Positions 24,525 to 36,601 are shown, numbered from the stretch's first letter. The stretch is 64,000 nt of DNA from Leptodontidium sp. MPI-SDFR-AT-0119 (GCA_020726505.1 JAHLEZ010000006.1:434001-498000); one strand, 5' to 3'. Numbers and translations are program-made. Notes: generated from the sequence alone by a model not told the origin.

Positions 24525-25379
24525 TCACTGGGAAGATACCATCCACCTGTCAGGCGATATGGATCTCTCGTTTGTGTGTCTTGGGGAACGGAATCCCGTC
24601 GACGGCTTCTGCCAAGGACGATCACTTTTCCAGAACATCCATCTTTCCCAAAATTTCTCATTTTCCCTGTCAACCCTCCATTCAGCGTACCGTAGGATCT
24701 TCTGTATCTCCTTTGTTGACTTCCTGTCCATTTTTAGACCGTGTATCTCGCTCAGAGAAATCCATCTGCTTCCCAAATTCAGAGTCTCGGCTGTTTTTTC
24801 CTTGCCCAGCTTTGTGTCATACTTCCCATTGTTCGCCACAACGATGATGTAGTCGACATGATCTCTAATAATGCGGAGTCTTACCCATTTGCAATATTAT
24901 GTGACTAGCAAGTGCATATCCATTAGACCCGCAAAGTCCATGGTCCCTCTATCTGCCGAAACACATCTGCTGGTTCCTGTTGGAAGCTCCCATCCCGGCA
25001 ACAAGAAGCTTGAATCCGGTCCATGTTGATTGATGAGAAGCAACTGGAGCTTCTCCAAATGATGGTGATGTCTGACGATCGCGATTCTGTATGAATGCTC
25101 TCTTCCGCGGCGGCAAACTTGGGGGTAGCATGACGTATGTTGGCGTATGCACTTCGCCTCCCAGGATATGCTGAATAAAGGAGCTGAATCCGGTGGCCTG
25201 TATGCTGTGGAGACTTTCTTCGGGCATCTAGATTCATGATTTTCAGTTTGCGGCTCCATGCTTTTCTCGTTTGACGTTGAGCTCGGGGAAGAACCGGCAG
25301 CTTTGCTCTCCTGGGTGGCACTGCTACCTCGCTGCCTATTGAGATATATGATAAAGGCCATTCTAGAAATTATCAGCAA
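24525..25379 (-). other. Possible degraded gene, unrecognised
   Basis: Two or three minus-strand frames read like fragments of real protein. One is GFSSFIQHILGGEVHTPTYV (about 25190-25130), overlapped by another carrying LEKLQLLLINQHGPDSSFLL (about 25060). A third is KSTKEIQKILRYAEWRVDRE (about 24710). They do not join through obvious introns and I recognise no family. This may be another decayed gene in the accessory block, or chance. Confidence 0.25.
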
Positions 25380-25641
25380 TGGAGTATGAAAAGTCTTGAG
25401 ATTGTGGCGATGAGGTGTTGGATACGCTGCAACCTTATATTCTGGAATTTGTGCTTCGCTGCTTAAGAGGGTTCCTGTAATGTCGCTGAATCACCACTGT
25501 CACAACGAATTCCACGATTACGGCTTCGGGACTCATTGTTCTCAATGCGTGAATCAAACTGCAATCGGACCAACGTGCAATTGTAACATATGTAGTACTC
25601 TAGGAACACGAGCATTTGGATTCTACGAAATTACACGATAT

Positions 25642-27058
25642 TCATGGCTCCACAGTTCTCCACCCAAAGGCTTTGATTGCCCACAACCATTTCTGCAGAC
25701 TCACTATTTTCTTCTGCTCCGCTGAATTATCCACGCCATGACCGGCATCGTTCATAATCCGCAGACTGACATTTCCAGACCCCTCTAGGCCAACGCTTGC
25801 GAACTGCAAAGACGCAGCCATCTTGCAATTATGTATCGCCAGTACCGTATCGTCTTTGTCCCCTGCGAATAGAAGAGTAGGAGGGTATTCCGTCCCTGCA
25901 ATGATATTCTCCAACGGCGAGTATGCAGAGATATCATCGAACTCTTTTGGGACTTCAGGATCACCAAGGTCGTCCTTGCCTCGAGCATCATAGCTGAGTC
26001 GAGATCGTAGGAGGATGTCTACCACCGCAACGTTAAGGAATAAGCCTTGCAGGAGAATAGGTTGCTGAATCATGACGGCGGAGGCATTCAGGCCACCTAT
26101 GCTTTCTCCCATCAGAGCAATAGACCTGCTGGCAAATTTGTTGCGGAAGCACTCTACACCAGATATCACGTCGTCGAATAAGTTCTGTCGGAGGCCTTTG
26201 CACGCTGCAGCATGCCACTTCATTCCGTACTCGCCACCGCCACGAACGTTGGCGATTACTAGAACCCCGCGGAAAGCTTTTAGGAAAGTGACAAAATCAG
26301 CTCGGAAGTGTGAAATGACCGAGATACCTAAAACACCGTAGATGTAAAACAGTACCGGAGTCCCAGGTGTAATTTCACCCGATGAAGTGATGAACATTGG
26401 AATTTTGGTCCTGTCTTTGGAAGGGCAGAAAACCTGGCGAGTGGTGAAAGGGGTAGTTTTGGTAGATGCATTCCGAAACATGGGAAGGCGAGCCAAATGT
26501 GTCGAGATTCCGTTGTAGTGGCGGTGCCAAAGTTTTGGTGGGGAGTAAAAAGTCGATCCCGGAACGAAGAAGTCTGATGTTCGAAGGTCCACACTTATAT
26601 CAAGATTGGTGAGAATTGGTGACTCAATTTTGGCGACTAACGACGGCTCCACGGTCTTCAGCCTCGTCGTGGAAGATCTTGGACTGCTTGAGCACATCAA
26701 GTGTTCCCTGCGTCCCGTGGATAAGAGTTGTTTTAGGTGCACGATAGGTGATTGGAAACATCGAGCCTTGACCAGCAACACGGTAGTAACAATAGTTCCC
26801 TGCGGCTTGAGGAGCTCCTAAAAGTGTTGGCAAACTATGGAGCATTGAAAGCGTCGACTCGAGCAGTTTTCTGGAAGAGGCCAACGTGGGATCACTGATG
26901 TACTCTTGGAATTGCGCATTCTGCTCTTGGATAAAACTTCGAGACTCATCGGCGGCAGAGTCTTCAAGCCAGTGGCATGGGTTTGGGACTTTGACTCCCC
27001 CATACCTACCGCTCACAAAGTCATCGACGAAGCTTCTTCGAGTGGAAGGGTAAGACAT
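25642..27058 (-). pseudogene. Prolyl oligopeptidase-like gene lacking most of its propeller
   Basis: The start at 27058 gives the N-terminus of an S9A prolyl oligopeptidase (YPSTRRS, VPNPCHWLED, FIQEQNAQF). After about 140 residues the frame stops at 26624. A second frame picks up near 26640 with the last propeller blade and the whole hydrolase domain. The catalytic Ser is in GESIGG (family norm GGSNGG), the Asp in GDKDDTV and the His in NDAGHGV. Family members are about 700 residues, but here only about 450 remain. Roughly 250-300 residues of the seven-bladed propeller, which gates substrate size, are absent, and the two parts are out of frame with no convincing intron. I infer an internal deletion with a frame break. 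A short functional variant would need a splice I cannot see. Confidence 0.7.
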
Positions 27059-27950
27059 TATTTAATATCAAGCGTCTAGAACAGAAAAATAAAAATTTCT
27101 GCCTGGCAGTATGCTGTAAACCATCTTCTCTATGTCCAGAAGTAGATTTATAATATGAAGATGGTGGGGCTGTCTGATTACTTCCTCGTCCGGAACCGGC
27201 GGTGACCGGCGCAATGGCCCGGCATTCGACATAATGGTTGATCTGGCAGAAATTCGCAATACCCGGTGCCTATTATTCGGAGATATGGACCCTCCTAGAT
27301 TTATCCAGGTCTTCTAATCATGATAGTAGTTGTGTTGCTTAGTGTTGATTAAAACGGGGAGCAGCCCGACTGCCAACGTTTTAAGCGAGCGCTAGAGAGG
27401 TGGGGGAAGATTTTCTCAAATGTTAAAAGTCGGATTTGAGAATACAAAGCAAACTAATTGAGTACAACAGGAAAACTCTTCTTCAAATTTGGCTCTCTTC
27501 TGCTCTCTTGTCGTGCATACATTCCAAAGTCTTCCCTAAAGGTTTATACTTCGTACCTCAGTAGCTGTAACGAAACATGATATTCTCCTTGTCTGTCAAA
27601 TCTCTGAAACCGATAGAGGTATCTCTGGCCATCTCCGGATGTTCATCAACAATTGCTTCCTTCTTTCGATTGTATCGATGATAATAGACCCTTGGGTGGG
27701 TCAGTTCCCCCTTTTCTCACTGAGTATATGTGGACTCACATCAGGAACAGGAGTAACCCTTCAGTGACACACATCAAGCTCAAGACAGAGATCTGTCTAC
27801 TGGGATAACCCTTCCTGGCTTCTTTGCCCGGATATGCTCATAGACCAGAAAAGCCGCCAATATTGGTCATCACGAACACAGCAGCGTTCAGAGTAGTCTT
27901 TTTTGTGTGGCCGGCGACGTTGGATGACATCAAACTGAGTTGTTGCAGGA

Positions 27951-29210
27951 TTGACGTACGATAACGAGGATGATGACCCGGAAAGTTGGTTGAAAAGTGA
28001 TTTTCCAGCTTGGTTTATCTACGAGCATCTCTTGCCAAACGTTGTTGGTAGTCTAATGCCTGGTACGCCATTCGGAGGTCAGATCCCAGTTGATCCGACT
28101 ATTGGGGATATTCACCAGTGGGGTGTTTGGCATCTTGACAAACGGCCCTATCAGGACTTCAAAAAGTTGGGTGGGAGGTTTGTCTCTGAATTTGGGATGC
28201 AGGGCTTCCCTGTCCGAAGGACAGTCGACGAGTATTTCGAGCCGGGGGATGAAAGATAACGAGAAGTGGTTCGGAGCCAAGAAATTCAGTGGCATAACAA
28301 GGCTACAGGCGCTGCGGAGACTATGAAGAAGTAAGCTTTAATCTGATTCCCAATTGCGTCCCAACTCGAGACTAGGGTTTGTTTCTGACCGCCATAGGTA
28401 CTTGGAGTTCAACCTACCACATTGGGATGCAGAGACCTAGAAGATCACATCTACTCGACACAGCTTATACAGTCAGAAGTACTCTCAACAGCATACCGTT
28501 CCTGGAAACGACAATGGAAAGGGCCCGAGCGAGAACATTGTGGTGGACTGCTGGTTTGGCAGCTGAACGATTGCTGGCCCGTGACTTCGTGGGCAGTGGC
28601 TGACTATAAACTCCGACCAAAGATGGCATATTGGGCGATCAAACGAGAAAGCAAGCCTTTGACGACTGGCATCAAGCGGAACAGCGACAGGTTCGAGGGA
28701 TGGGCTGTCAACTTAACGTTGGAAAACAAAATCGTTGATGTCGGAATCAAGGCTTGGGATGTCCGCACAAGTGAGGTGTTATATGACCAGATTCTGCTGA
28801 GAGATTTTACCTTGCCACCAAATCGTAGCACTGAGTTTCCTGATTTCTGGGTTCAGAAATTGGGAGAGCTTCAAAGCGCCATTGTGGTGGCATCTTACCT
28901 TAAGGAGAAGAGCACTGTGGTAGCTCGTCACGTGAATTTCCATGAACCACTGACAGAAGTTCCTTTTCCAGTATCGAATGGTCTGACGACAAGATTCGTC
29001 AGAGAGAAATCCAGAGTGTGGTTGGAACTGACTGCAAACTTTCCCGTTAAGGGTGTCTTGGCTGAAATGACTGGAGAGCCTGCTGATGATGTCTTTTTGG
29101 ACGATAATGGCGTTGATCTCGTCCCTGGCGAGGCGGTAAAATTGAGAGTGACGGGGTTATCCGTCGGGGAAGAGGGGAAGCTGAGAGTTAGATGCCTGGA
29201 TAGAGCATAA
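27951..29210 (+). pseudogene. C-terminal half of a GH2 beta-mannosidase, with lesions
   Basis: The frame starting near 27951 begins abruptly inside the catalytic domain (PAWFIYEHLLPNVVGSL, DPTIGDIHQWGVWH). It includes the nucleophile segment GGRFVSEFGMQGFP with its Glu. A TAA at 28257-28259 interrupts the frame, which then continues unchanged with SQEIQWHNKATGAAE. A GT-AG intron (about 28331-28397) follows, and then a one-base frame break near 28420-28436. The last part reads DLEDHIYSTQLIQSE and GGLLVWQLNDCWPVTSWA to a natural stop at 29210. Fungal GH2 beta-mannosidases are about 850 residues. The N-terminal half, including the acid/base region, is missing upstream of 27951. The enzyme would have hydrolysed manno-oligosaccharides. 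This copy cannot make it. Confidence 0.8.
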
Positions 29211-29344
29211 TGTAAATTATTTTAGAGAATGAAGACGTAAAGAAATTCCGACTTGGCGACTTGATGGAGTAGGGAGAAACCAGGATCATCAAACCATTGA
29301 CGTAGAATCAAGCCCATAGGGAAGACATAGATTATCATTAGCTA

Positions 29345-31511
29345 CTACAAGACCTGGGGAAACTCTGGAAAGAAATCCAGCATATCCCATTGCGGATCCA
29401 TGAGAAAGGTATCTTGACCCGAGAATGGCTGAAACATTCCTTGACTTCCCGCCAACCCATCATCAGCTGTCGTGCTAGGTATCTTCCCATAAGCCTGGTG
29501 TAGCTTTGCCATGATATTTTGAGATTGAAAGCTCGGCCCGTGACTTGAGTTGATGGCGAGTTCTTTCATCAGCTGAGCTACCTCTTCCACTTTGCCGAGA
29601 CGTTCATATGGCGCCTGAATCACGGGGTGAAACGTCTCACAAGCTTGAATAATGAAGAGACAAGAAAATGAGATCATCACGAAGCCGAAGTCTGCCATGT
29701 AGCGAGCTGCTTCTCTGCTGGATGGGCCGAGCTCAAGGGAGAATTGGCAGAAGTTTGCTGCATCCGATATGCTTCTGTTGAGAGCATCAATCTGATAGGG
29801 CATGAGAGTGCTACCAACGAGCCGGAGATTTCGAATCAAGTATGTGCTCAAGCAAAAACGTGTAAAGCGGTAGTGAAACTCAATTCCGGGACCTAGCGGT
29901 TCTGCTTCGGTGTCAGAGAAAAGTAGGTTTAGGGAGGGATAATGACTAACCGCTGTTGAAGAAAGGACCCCATTTGTCAGACCAGGTTTGCAGGAAAGTA
30001 TCCACATTGGCAAGCACACCCTGTTCGATGTAGTCGATAGGTTTGTCTAAGACATCGGGAGGACACCACCACTCGCCTAAGCCTCTGGCATGAACACTAG
30101 CCTGCCAGATATTAGCAGCTGTCTCTTAAAACACGATTCTCGTAATACCTTTCCCCAAAGGAGGCAGAGTTCCACTTCAGCTAGTACCTGACGAATGCGA
30201 GGGCCGACGTTGAAGTGGCCTAGAATTTCAGGAGCCGCACGTATCGTTGAGTCCTCTCTTATGCTAGGAGGGGTGCCGGTGACAATGGAATGACTGAATA
30301 TATCATCAGCCTCTCGATTTGACAGCAGACGGGTAAACTTACTGATGTGACATGTTGAAGAGCCATAGCCAGAAAATGTATTTCTTGAAAGCAACAGTTT
30401 TCATGACATCAGGATCTTCGGCACGCAATGCTGCCTTGACTCCGGATATTGACCGGTGAACAGACAAATTGACGGCATAAGTCTCTATGTAGGCTTTAAT
30501 CGAGCGCTGTGAGATCTCTAGAGAGCCTTCGGCTGACGAGATTGTAGAGACCGCCGTTCGGTAGGCATAGAGTACGGACAGTGCTTGCAGCACAGTCCAC
30601 TCATCTTCTGCACTTTTTGGCTGAAAAGCCTTGTCTTGAAGAATTGCCGAAATGACTGGAAGTAGCTTGGCCCTTGCTGCCTCTCCCCCTGGAACATATC
30701 TTGCAGTGACATAGCAGACACAGTACGCGAGAGGCTTCTTTTTGGAGATGATGTCAAAAGGATCGTCCAAATCTCCTGCATTCAGCAGAGGGATGAAGTT
30801 CATAACCCTTTTCCGGAATCTGAACCATTAGCACAAGCCTATAATCTCAACGAGAATGCTCACATGTCAATAAACTGCACCATGTCCCGCTCTGGAATCG
30901 GTGACTCGGAAGTACCGTTCTGTAGAGAGACTTGTCCTGATGACAGGGTGCTTTCAATCCTTGGCCGTTTCGTCGCCCTCAGATCAGGTGACAATCCATC
31001 TGACTTTGCTGGGCCGACCTGGTCTAACGCCGTAGAGTACGGAGATGTCGTGAAGATGGATGGTAGGACTATTGGACTCTTTTCTGGAGCATCTCGATCG
31101 GCGGTATCCGGAAAGAAAGTTCGTGCCACCGAGTTGCCGTATCGAGCAATTTGGTTCTCTCTCCCAAATCCGACGCCATTGACCGGCTGGAAAGACGAGC
31201 TCTCATATGGCCGGCTGACTGGTACTGTGCGGGATGGAGTTTGTTCAGGCTGAGGCTGACTTCTTCGAGATTCGCTGTCCGGATTTGAATTGACAGTGTC
31301 CGGTAGACGCCCACGCTGGACGATGCAAGGTCGACCGGCTTTGGCACACCGGGCGCACGGGGGATCACTTGAGCCAATACATTTCATCTAGGCATCGCCG
31401 GTCAGCACATGAAGGACGTTAATGTATCGAGATACTGACCTTCAACCGCCGACAACTCATGCATGCCACCGATGCAATCACAGCCGGAGCTGCGATGCCG
31501 GTGCCGTCCAT
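29345..31511 (-). CDS. Zn2Cys6 transcription factor
   Basis: Six exons (31511-31440, 31387-30864, 30819-30343, 30293-30149, 30101-29951, 29901-29345) give 641 residues. The first intron splits the binuclear zinc cluster, which reads C-x2-C-x6-C-x7-C-x2-C-x6-C (CMSC, KMKC, PPCARC, GRPC). A Ser/Pro-rich linker and a basic RATKRPRI stretch follow. Next is a helical middle region of the fungal_trans type and an acidic, Phe-rich C-terminus (DMLDFFPEFPQVL) that could activate transcription. All joints keep frame. It diverges from the monooxygenase gene across 0.8 kb, which suggests it is the local regulator (inference). Target compounds are unknown. Confidence 0.85.
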
Positions 31512-32290
31512 AGCGTCGATAGATGATGATGATGGCGGTCGTTGGTGGATGGGCCGGCAAGATTATGAGTGTATCTCGTCTTATCACGTGATCGCCACCC
31601 CCTCCCCCTCACCATTATGTTCCCGTGGACCCCCTTTTGAGGGTGAGTGGAAGATAATGATGAATTTCAATTGTCTTTCAATTGCAATATCAGGAGGTTT
31701 TACTTGAAAATCATCCGAAAGGATATTCACTAACAGCATTAGTTTCAGCTTCCGCTCCGGACGATGAAATCCGGGCAAGATGAAAGAACGGTCGGATGCC
31801 GAATTCATAATACGTCGAGAATTAGAAGCTTATTAACAAAGCTTTTCTTGTCGGGACCATGGCTCAAAATTATTGTCTGGAGCCTTCATGCATGTCTCTT
31901 GAGAAGGAAGAGCCTAGATCTATTCTCAGATTCGGCAAGATTAATGGGCTCTTCAGCACAGTGTTCGCCTTTCTATTTATATTATTGTATATCTTGCTCC
32001 AGAAGAGACGCAGGCACATCTGAAGCTGGGAATCGAATTTGTTGGGTTATTTTGTGAGACGGGATTGTCTGGCACCAAAAGTATTTCTGTGGAGTTTCTC
32101 GGGCTAACGCCTGTGAATGCGGTTCTCGGGCCCGGAGATAATCCAGACAAGGGTGGCTTGGCTTCGGCTGTGCCGTACAACTTGTGAAGCTATACCGGAT
32201 CGAATGCTGACAGTGACTTCAACATTGAGCTGATTCTCTCATTCGGGACTCAGATTGCACTCCTATGAACAACAGTTTCTTCTCGAGCTG
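31512..32290. promoter_or_regulatory. Bidirectional promoter, Zn2Cys6 regulator / monooxygenase
   Basis: This 0.8-kb region separates the two divergent start codons and contains no gene. It holds an 8-base palindrome CGGGCCCG at 32127-32134, that is, CGG and CCG half-sites in inverted order with two bases between. It also holds a pair of CCGG words at 31757-31760 and 31771-31774. Zn2Cys6 dimers commonly bind such CGG pairs, so these are candidate operator sites. Assignment to the neighbouring regulator is inference. Confidence 0.55.
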
Positions 32291-34175
32291 ATGAACGAAA
32301 GCTCCGCCGTCATGGAAAATATGTCGGAGGCCACCAGTTTCGAAGTTGTGATTATTGGGGCAGGTTCGTGAAGAGATCCAATCATCCTGTATTCTGAAAG
32401 AACAATCAGATGACAAAAGATACCTACCTAGGGATATCTGGAATTATAGCTGCTCAGCGTTACCTTCAAGCACATCCCCGTTGCAAACTCACCGTCCTCG
32501 AAAAGGATTATTGTGTAGGTGGTGTCTTCAGCAAAAGTGAGAACAACTACGGTTGCAGAGAGACCCGCTAAGGTTTATACAGGAAGATCCTACGATAACT
32601 TCTGGACTCAATGGACACACGGAATGGCGGAATATTCTGATATGCCTATGGAACGACCACCCGGAGAAGATTGCAAGTTTGACTGCTTCAGAGCCAAGTA
32701 CACAACGCAGTACCTGGAAAAATATGTCGACGACAAGACACATGCGGGCCGGTCACTGAGAGATAGAATACAATTTGAAGTGACGGTTGAAAAGGTTGAG
32801 AAGAAGGGTAGCAAGTGGATGTTATCATGTCTCAACTTGAATGGTTCTTCCACCGAAATTTCGGCGGAAAAACTCATGGTTGCTAATGGAGAGTGCTCAT
32901 TCCCCAACATACCCAAACTTCCCGGCCAAGAATCATTTGACGGCCCAATCATCCACTCAGAAAGCTTTGCAGAGTCCGATATCCTTGCTTCGAAGACAGT
33001 TAAACATATCACGGTTCTTGCAGCTGGGAAATCTGCTGCTGATATGGTTTACAATGCTGTGAAAGCCGGCAAAACCGTGACCTGGATCATCAAGAAGAAT
33101 GGAACGGGTCCTGGGTTCTTTGCGTCTCTGGACGAGAAAACACCTTGGAAGAATCCGGTTGAGGCGGCTCACACAAGGGTCATGTCATCGCTGATGCCGT
33201 CCATTCTGAATCCAGACAACTGGTGGACTTGGTCTTTGCACAGCACGAGAATAGGTGCAGGCATTGTTGGCAGGATATTCTCTGCGGTCGATCAGAAATT
33301 CAGGAAGCTTGCCAACTATCGAGGTAGACCAAGTACGAAAGGGTTTGAGAAGTTGGAATATGATACCGAGTGTGTAATCATCCGTCCGCACCACTTGAGG
33401 TCACAGTACTGATGGAGGCAGCTTCTTTTGGCAAAATGGTACTGGAGGGGCAGTTCATCACGATGATTTTTGGTCATTGGTAGCTGATAACGTCTATGTA
33501 TATCGGGTTGACGTGAAAACTCTCGGCAGAAACACAATAACTCTAGAAGATGGGACGACTTTCCCATGTGATGCCATTCTCTGCGGTACAGGGTTTCAGC
33601 CTGCTCTCCAAATATTCAATCCAGACCTTCTTGTCCACCTCGATCTACCGCACAAAAAGGAAGACGAGCCGCCGGAAATGACTGAGAAATGGAACAGGTT
33701 ACTCTCTGAGGCTGATGAGAAAGTCACAAAGAAATTTCTGATCCTCGCCAAACCTCCACCGCATTTCCATAAACGCCTTAGTATAACGCCGTACAGGTTA
33801 TACAACTGCATGGCTCCATTGAGCGACGACTCAATACTGATCATGAATCACATCACGGCAGGAAACAAGATCTTTGCCGCCGAAGCACAAGCGATGTGGG
33901 CCGTAGCGTACTTCGACAAGAAGATTACTCTGCCATCGGTGGAAGAGAGGGAGAACGAGATAGGAAGCTGGGTTGCCTGGTGTCGAAGGCGATATTTATC
34001 GAATGGAGAACTGGGAACTTTTGCTGGACTTGATAGCATTCCTTATGTTGACAAGTTGCTCAGGGATATAGGACTCGATGCACATCGGCAGAGTTGGTGG
34101 AGGGACTTCTTCTTACCTTTTGGTCCAAAAGAGTTGGGGAAAGCTTGGGAGCAATATTTAGAGAGTGTTAAGTGA
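32291..34175 (+). CDS. FAD/NADPH-dependent monooxygenase (FMO-like)
   Basis: Four exons (32291-32363, 32432-32536, 32583-33371, 33418-34175) give 574 residues. The FAD Rossmann motif VVIIGAGISG is assembled across intron 1. An aromatic block DNFWTQWTHG follows intron 2, and the FMO-like linker FDGPIIHSESF precedes the second nucleotide-binding fold (VLAAGKSAADMVYNA, where the family has GxGxSA). DAILCGTGFQP near residue 385 is the usual ATG-type motif. These enzymes insert one oxygen at N, S or carbonyl centres and are common tailoring enzymes in fungal secondary metabolism. The context (divergent Zn2Cys6 regulator, convergent MFS transporter) supports such a role. The start could also be the ATG at codon 8 or 11. 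No lesions are seen. Confidence 0.83.
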
Positions 34176-34729
34176 GAATGATAGTGCTGACCTCCCCCTT
34201 TGTTTTGTTTTAAGGAGCATCAGAGAAAGTTATAACCAACCCAGCCCAGTTTGTCATGTAAATTGCCAGATTCCAACGCATGCAGATAATGTCTCTACTG
34301 AGCGTTTCGTGCCCATTTGAGTGATGTATGCCTGTATTTTCTAGTTGTGGCATGATAACACTGTCTTGGGATCCTCAAGTATTGGCCGTGTTGCTTGTGA
34401 ATGTCCGCCTCCGCCCCCCCGCACTTAACTGAAATGCCTGTAGCGAGGGCCTAGCATTTTTAACTCGGGGTATGAAACAGAAATCTCCGTAGCCTTTTCG
34501 TCCTTCACCTGTACGCATTTGAAAATCGTTCAAACTGGAATTTAAATATTTATGGTTAGTCCACGATATTAGATTTGAAGACGGTATTTTTGCAAGTATC
34601 AGGTTCTCATAATCATTAATCTACCATTTCGTCGTAGCTGTAGGAGTTTGACCCAGCCAAACCACGCTCAAGACAAACCAGACCCCGTATTTTAATCCCA
34701 ACCTGCGTCCCATCTCGAAATGTCTTTAC

Positions 34730-36601
34730 CTATGCCTCAAAGAAACTATCACTTGTCTTCCATCTCTGAAGTGGTCCTCCGCCAACCCCAGCCGATTCGG
34801 CCCGCCTCCCAAGAACCCGCAAGTCAACAGCGCTAACAGCAGCTCCCTTAACCCAAAGAACAGCACCCACAGAACTTCCAAGTACAATGCTCAAAACTCC
34901 CAGAGCGATCGTCGTGTTCTTCAACCCGGCAACAACAAACATCGCACCATCACCAGAAATCCACATTGGCATTCCAATGACCCAAATTCCGATTATAATC
35001 TCTTGTAGAACATGGTGAGCTCCAGCGAGCTCACTTGCTCCGATACCGCTGGATGGGACGAAGGTTGACAGGTAAGTTGAGCCAGAATATTGAAGCATAA
35101 CGGCACCGCTGATCATCAGACCGAAAAGCGAAGATACGGTCTTAAGCGAGATCTCAAGACCAACAATGTTCAGGGCGAAGATGGTGCCATTGTCTTCGAG
35201 CTCTGGCATGAGCTCAGCCGAAGTATATAGACCAAACGCCAGGAGTCCAGCAGCGCCAATGAGCATCCCAGGACAAGCAACCGTAAGCGTCTTGACACCA
35301 GAGTCGGTCAAGTGATGAGGAGGCTTGGTTCGAAGATGTGTGATGAACGAGCCGAGTGAGTAGGCGAGAAGTGAGAAGACCAGTGGTAGAATGAAGATAT
35401 ATCCAACTCTCGCTGGAAAAAGGAATGTTGGCATAGCAGCGAAGAGCAGTGACAACGAGCTAGCTGCACCAAGTGACGAGGCCAGGAGGGGAGCCGTCAG
35501 GAGTGTCGTGAGGATAGTGCTGGGAGCGGCCAAGGCTCGCATCGGTCGAAGTGCCTCCTTCAGAGTAAACTTGCTTGTGCTGTGCGAGTTGCTAAGTTTG
35601 AGCGTATCAACATACATGCTGAATGCCGATTTGGACGGAGCGATATCGAGGCTGGGCTGCTGAGAAGATGCTCGATCGAATGTTGTTTCGGGGGTGGCAA
35701 AGATCAGTAACGCTATCGAAATGGCCTGGATGACATTGATGATCATAATTTGGTTGCGAAATCCTTCGCTAGACTGGGAGACGTATCCACCCAGGATTGG
35801 AGATCCCCAAGTAAACCAAATCGAGATCACGTTGTAAGCATTGGTTCGAGCTGTTCTCTCGTGGACCTGGTTATTCGGTCAGCATCTCCGCCACCATTCC
35901 CGTTCAGATTCACACTTACGAAAAACATATCCGAGATCGAGCTGCTGATCAAGGCCTCAAACATGCCCCATCCAATACCCTGAAATATTCTGGCCACCAT
36001 GAACTGCGCATAGCTGTCATACACGTGCATATTCCACAGAGCTCCAATCAACATAAGGAGAGAGCTTCCAAGATAGATTCCTCTCTTTCCGAAGCTGTGG
36101 CTTAGCATCTGGCTTGTGAGCGCTGCGAATGCACCAAACATGATGGGCGCTCCTGTCAATGCGGTTGCCGACATGTAGTCAACACTCATTTCGCTTGCGA
36201 TGACCGAGTTGACTGTGACGAGAAATGTCTTCAGTATCCCGATGACCGCTGAACCAAGCATGAGAGAGCCGAAAGCAAGTTCCTTGCGCCATCGAGGCCA
36301 GTTCTAGAGTAAATAATCAACAACAGCTTCCTGTACGAGGAAGTAGGTGACGTACTAATGGATCCGCTGGCGAGTTACTCGGTTTCGGAACCATTCCTAC
36401 TCCTGCTCGCTTTGAGCTTGTAGTCCTCTGAAGCCCACCCTCTTCTTCTATACTCGTATTTGATCTCGATGGTCGCCTGCCTGTAGCTCTTTCAACTTTC
36501 CCATCGAAGTCGAACTCATCGCTTGTCCCCCTCTCCTTGGTCAATATCTTTGATCCATTCTTGCTATGAGCTTTCTTGGGTGCTTCTGGTCGTGAATCCA
36601 T
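34730..36601 (-). CDS. MFS transporter (DHA1-like, 12 spans)
   Basis: Three exons (36601-36356, 36303-35920, 35866-34730) give 588 residues. An 80-residue polar, basic/Ser-rich cytosolic N-terminus leads to NWPRWRKEL, the signature just before span 1 in fungal drug:H+ antiporters of this type. Twelve hydrophobic segments can be followed, including the motif-B-like VARIFQGIGWGMFEA and motif-C-like GSPILGGY. The long loop between spans 6 and 7 is Ser/Lys-rich. It would sit in the plasma membrane and may export or import a small organic compound. It lies tail-to-tail with the monooxygenase, 554 bases apart, consistent with a small metabolic cluster. The ATG at 36601 is the first in frame. Confidence 0.85.

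Noticed and set aside
12840..29210. RIP (repeat-induced C-to-T mutation) as the cause of gene decay
   Set aside because: Most readable lesions are one-base indels or deletions, and the remnants are not strikingly AT-rich. A RIP index should still be computed, since some nonsense codons would fit C-to-T changes.
29345..36601. Calling the trio a secondary-metabolite biosynthetic cluster
   Set aside because: No synthase, terpene cyclase or NRPS/PKS gene is present in the window, so I describe it only as a regulator, oxygenase and transporter set.
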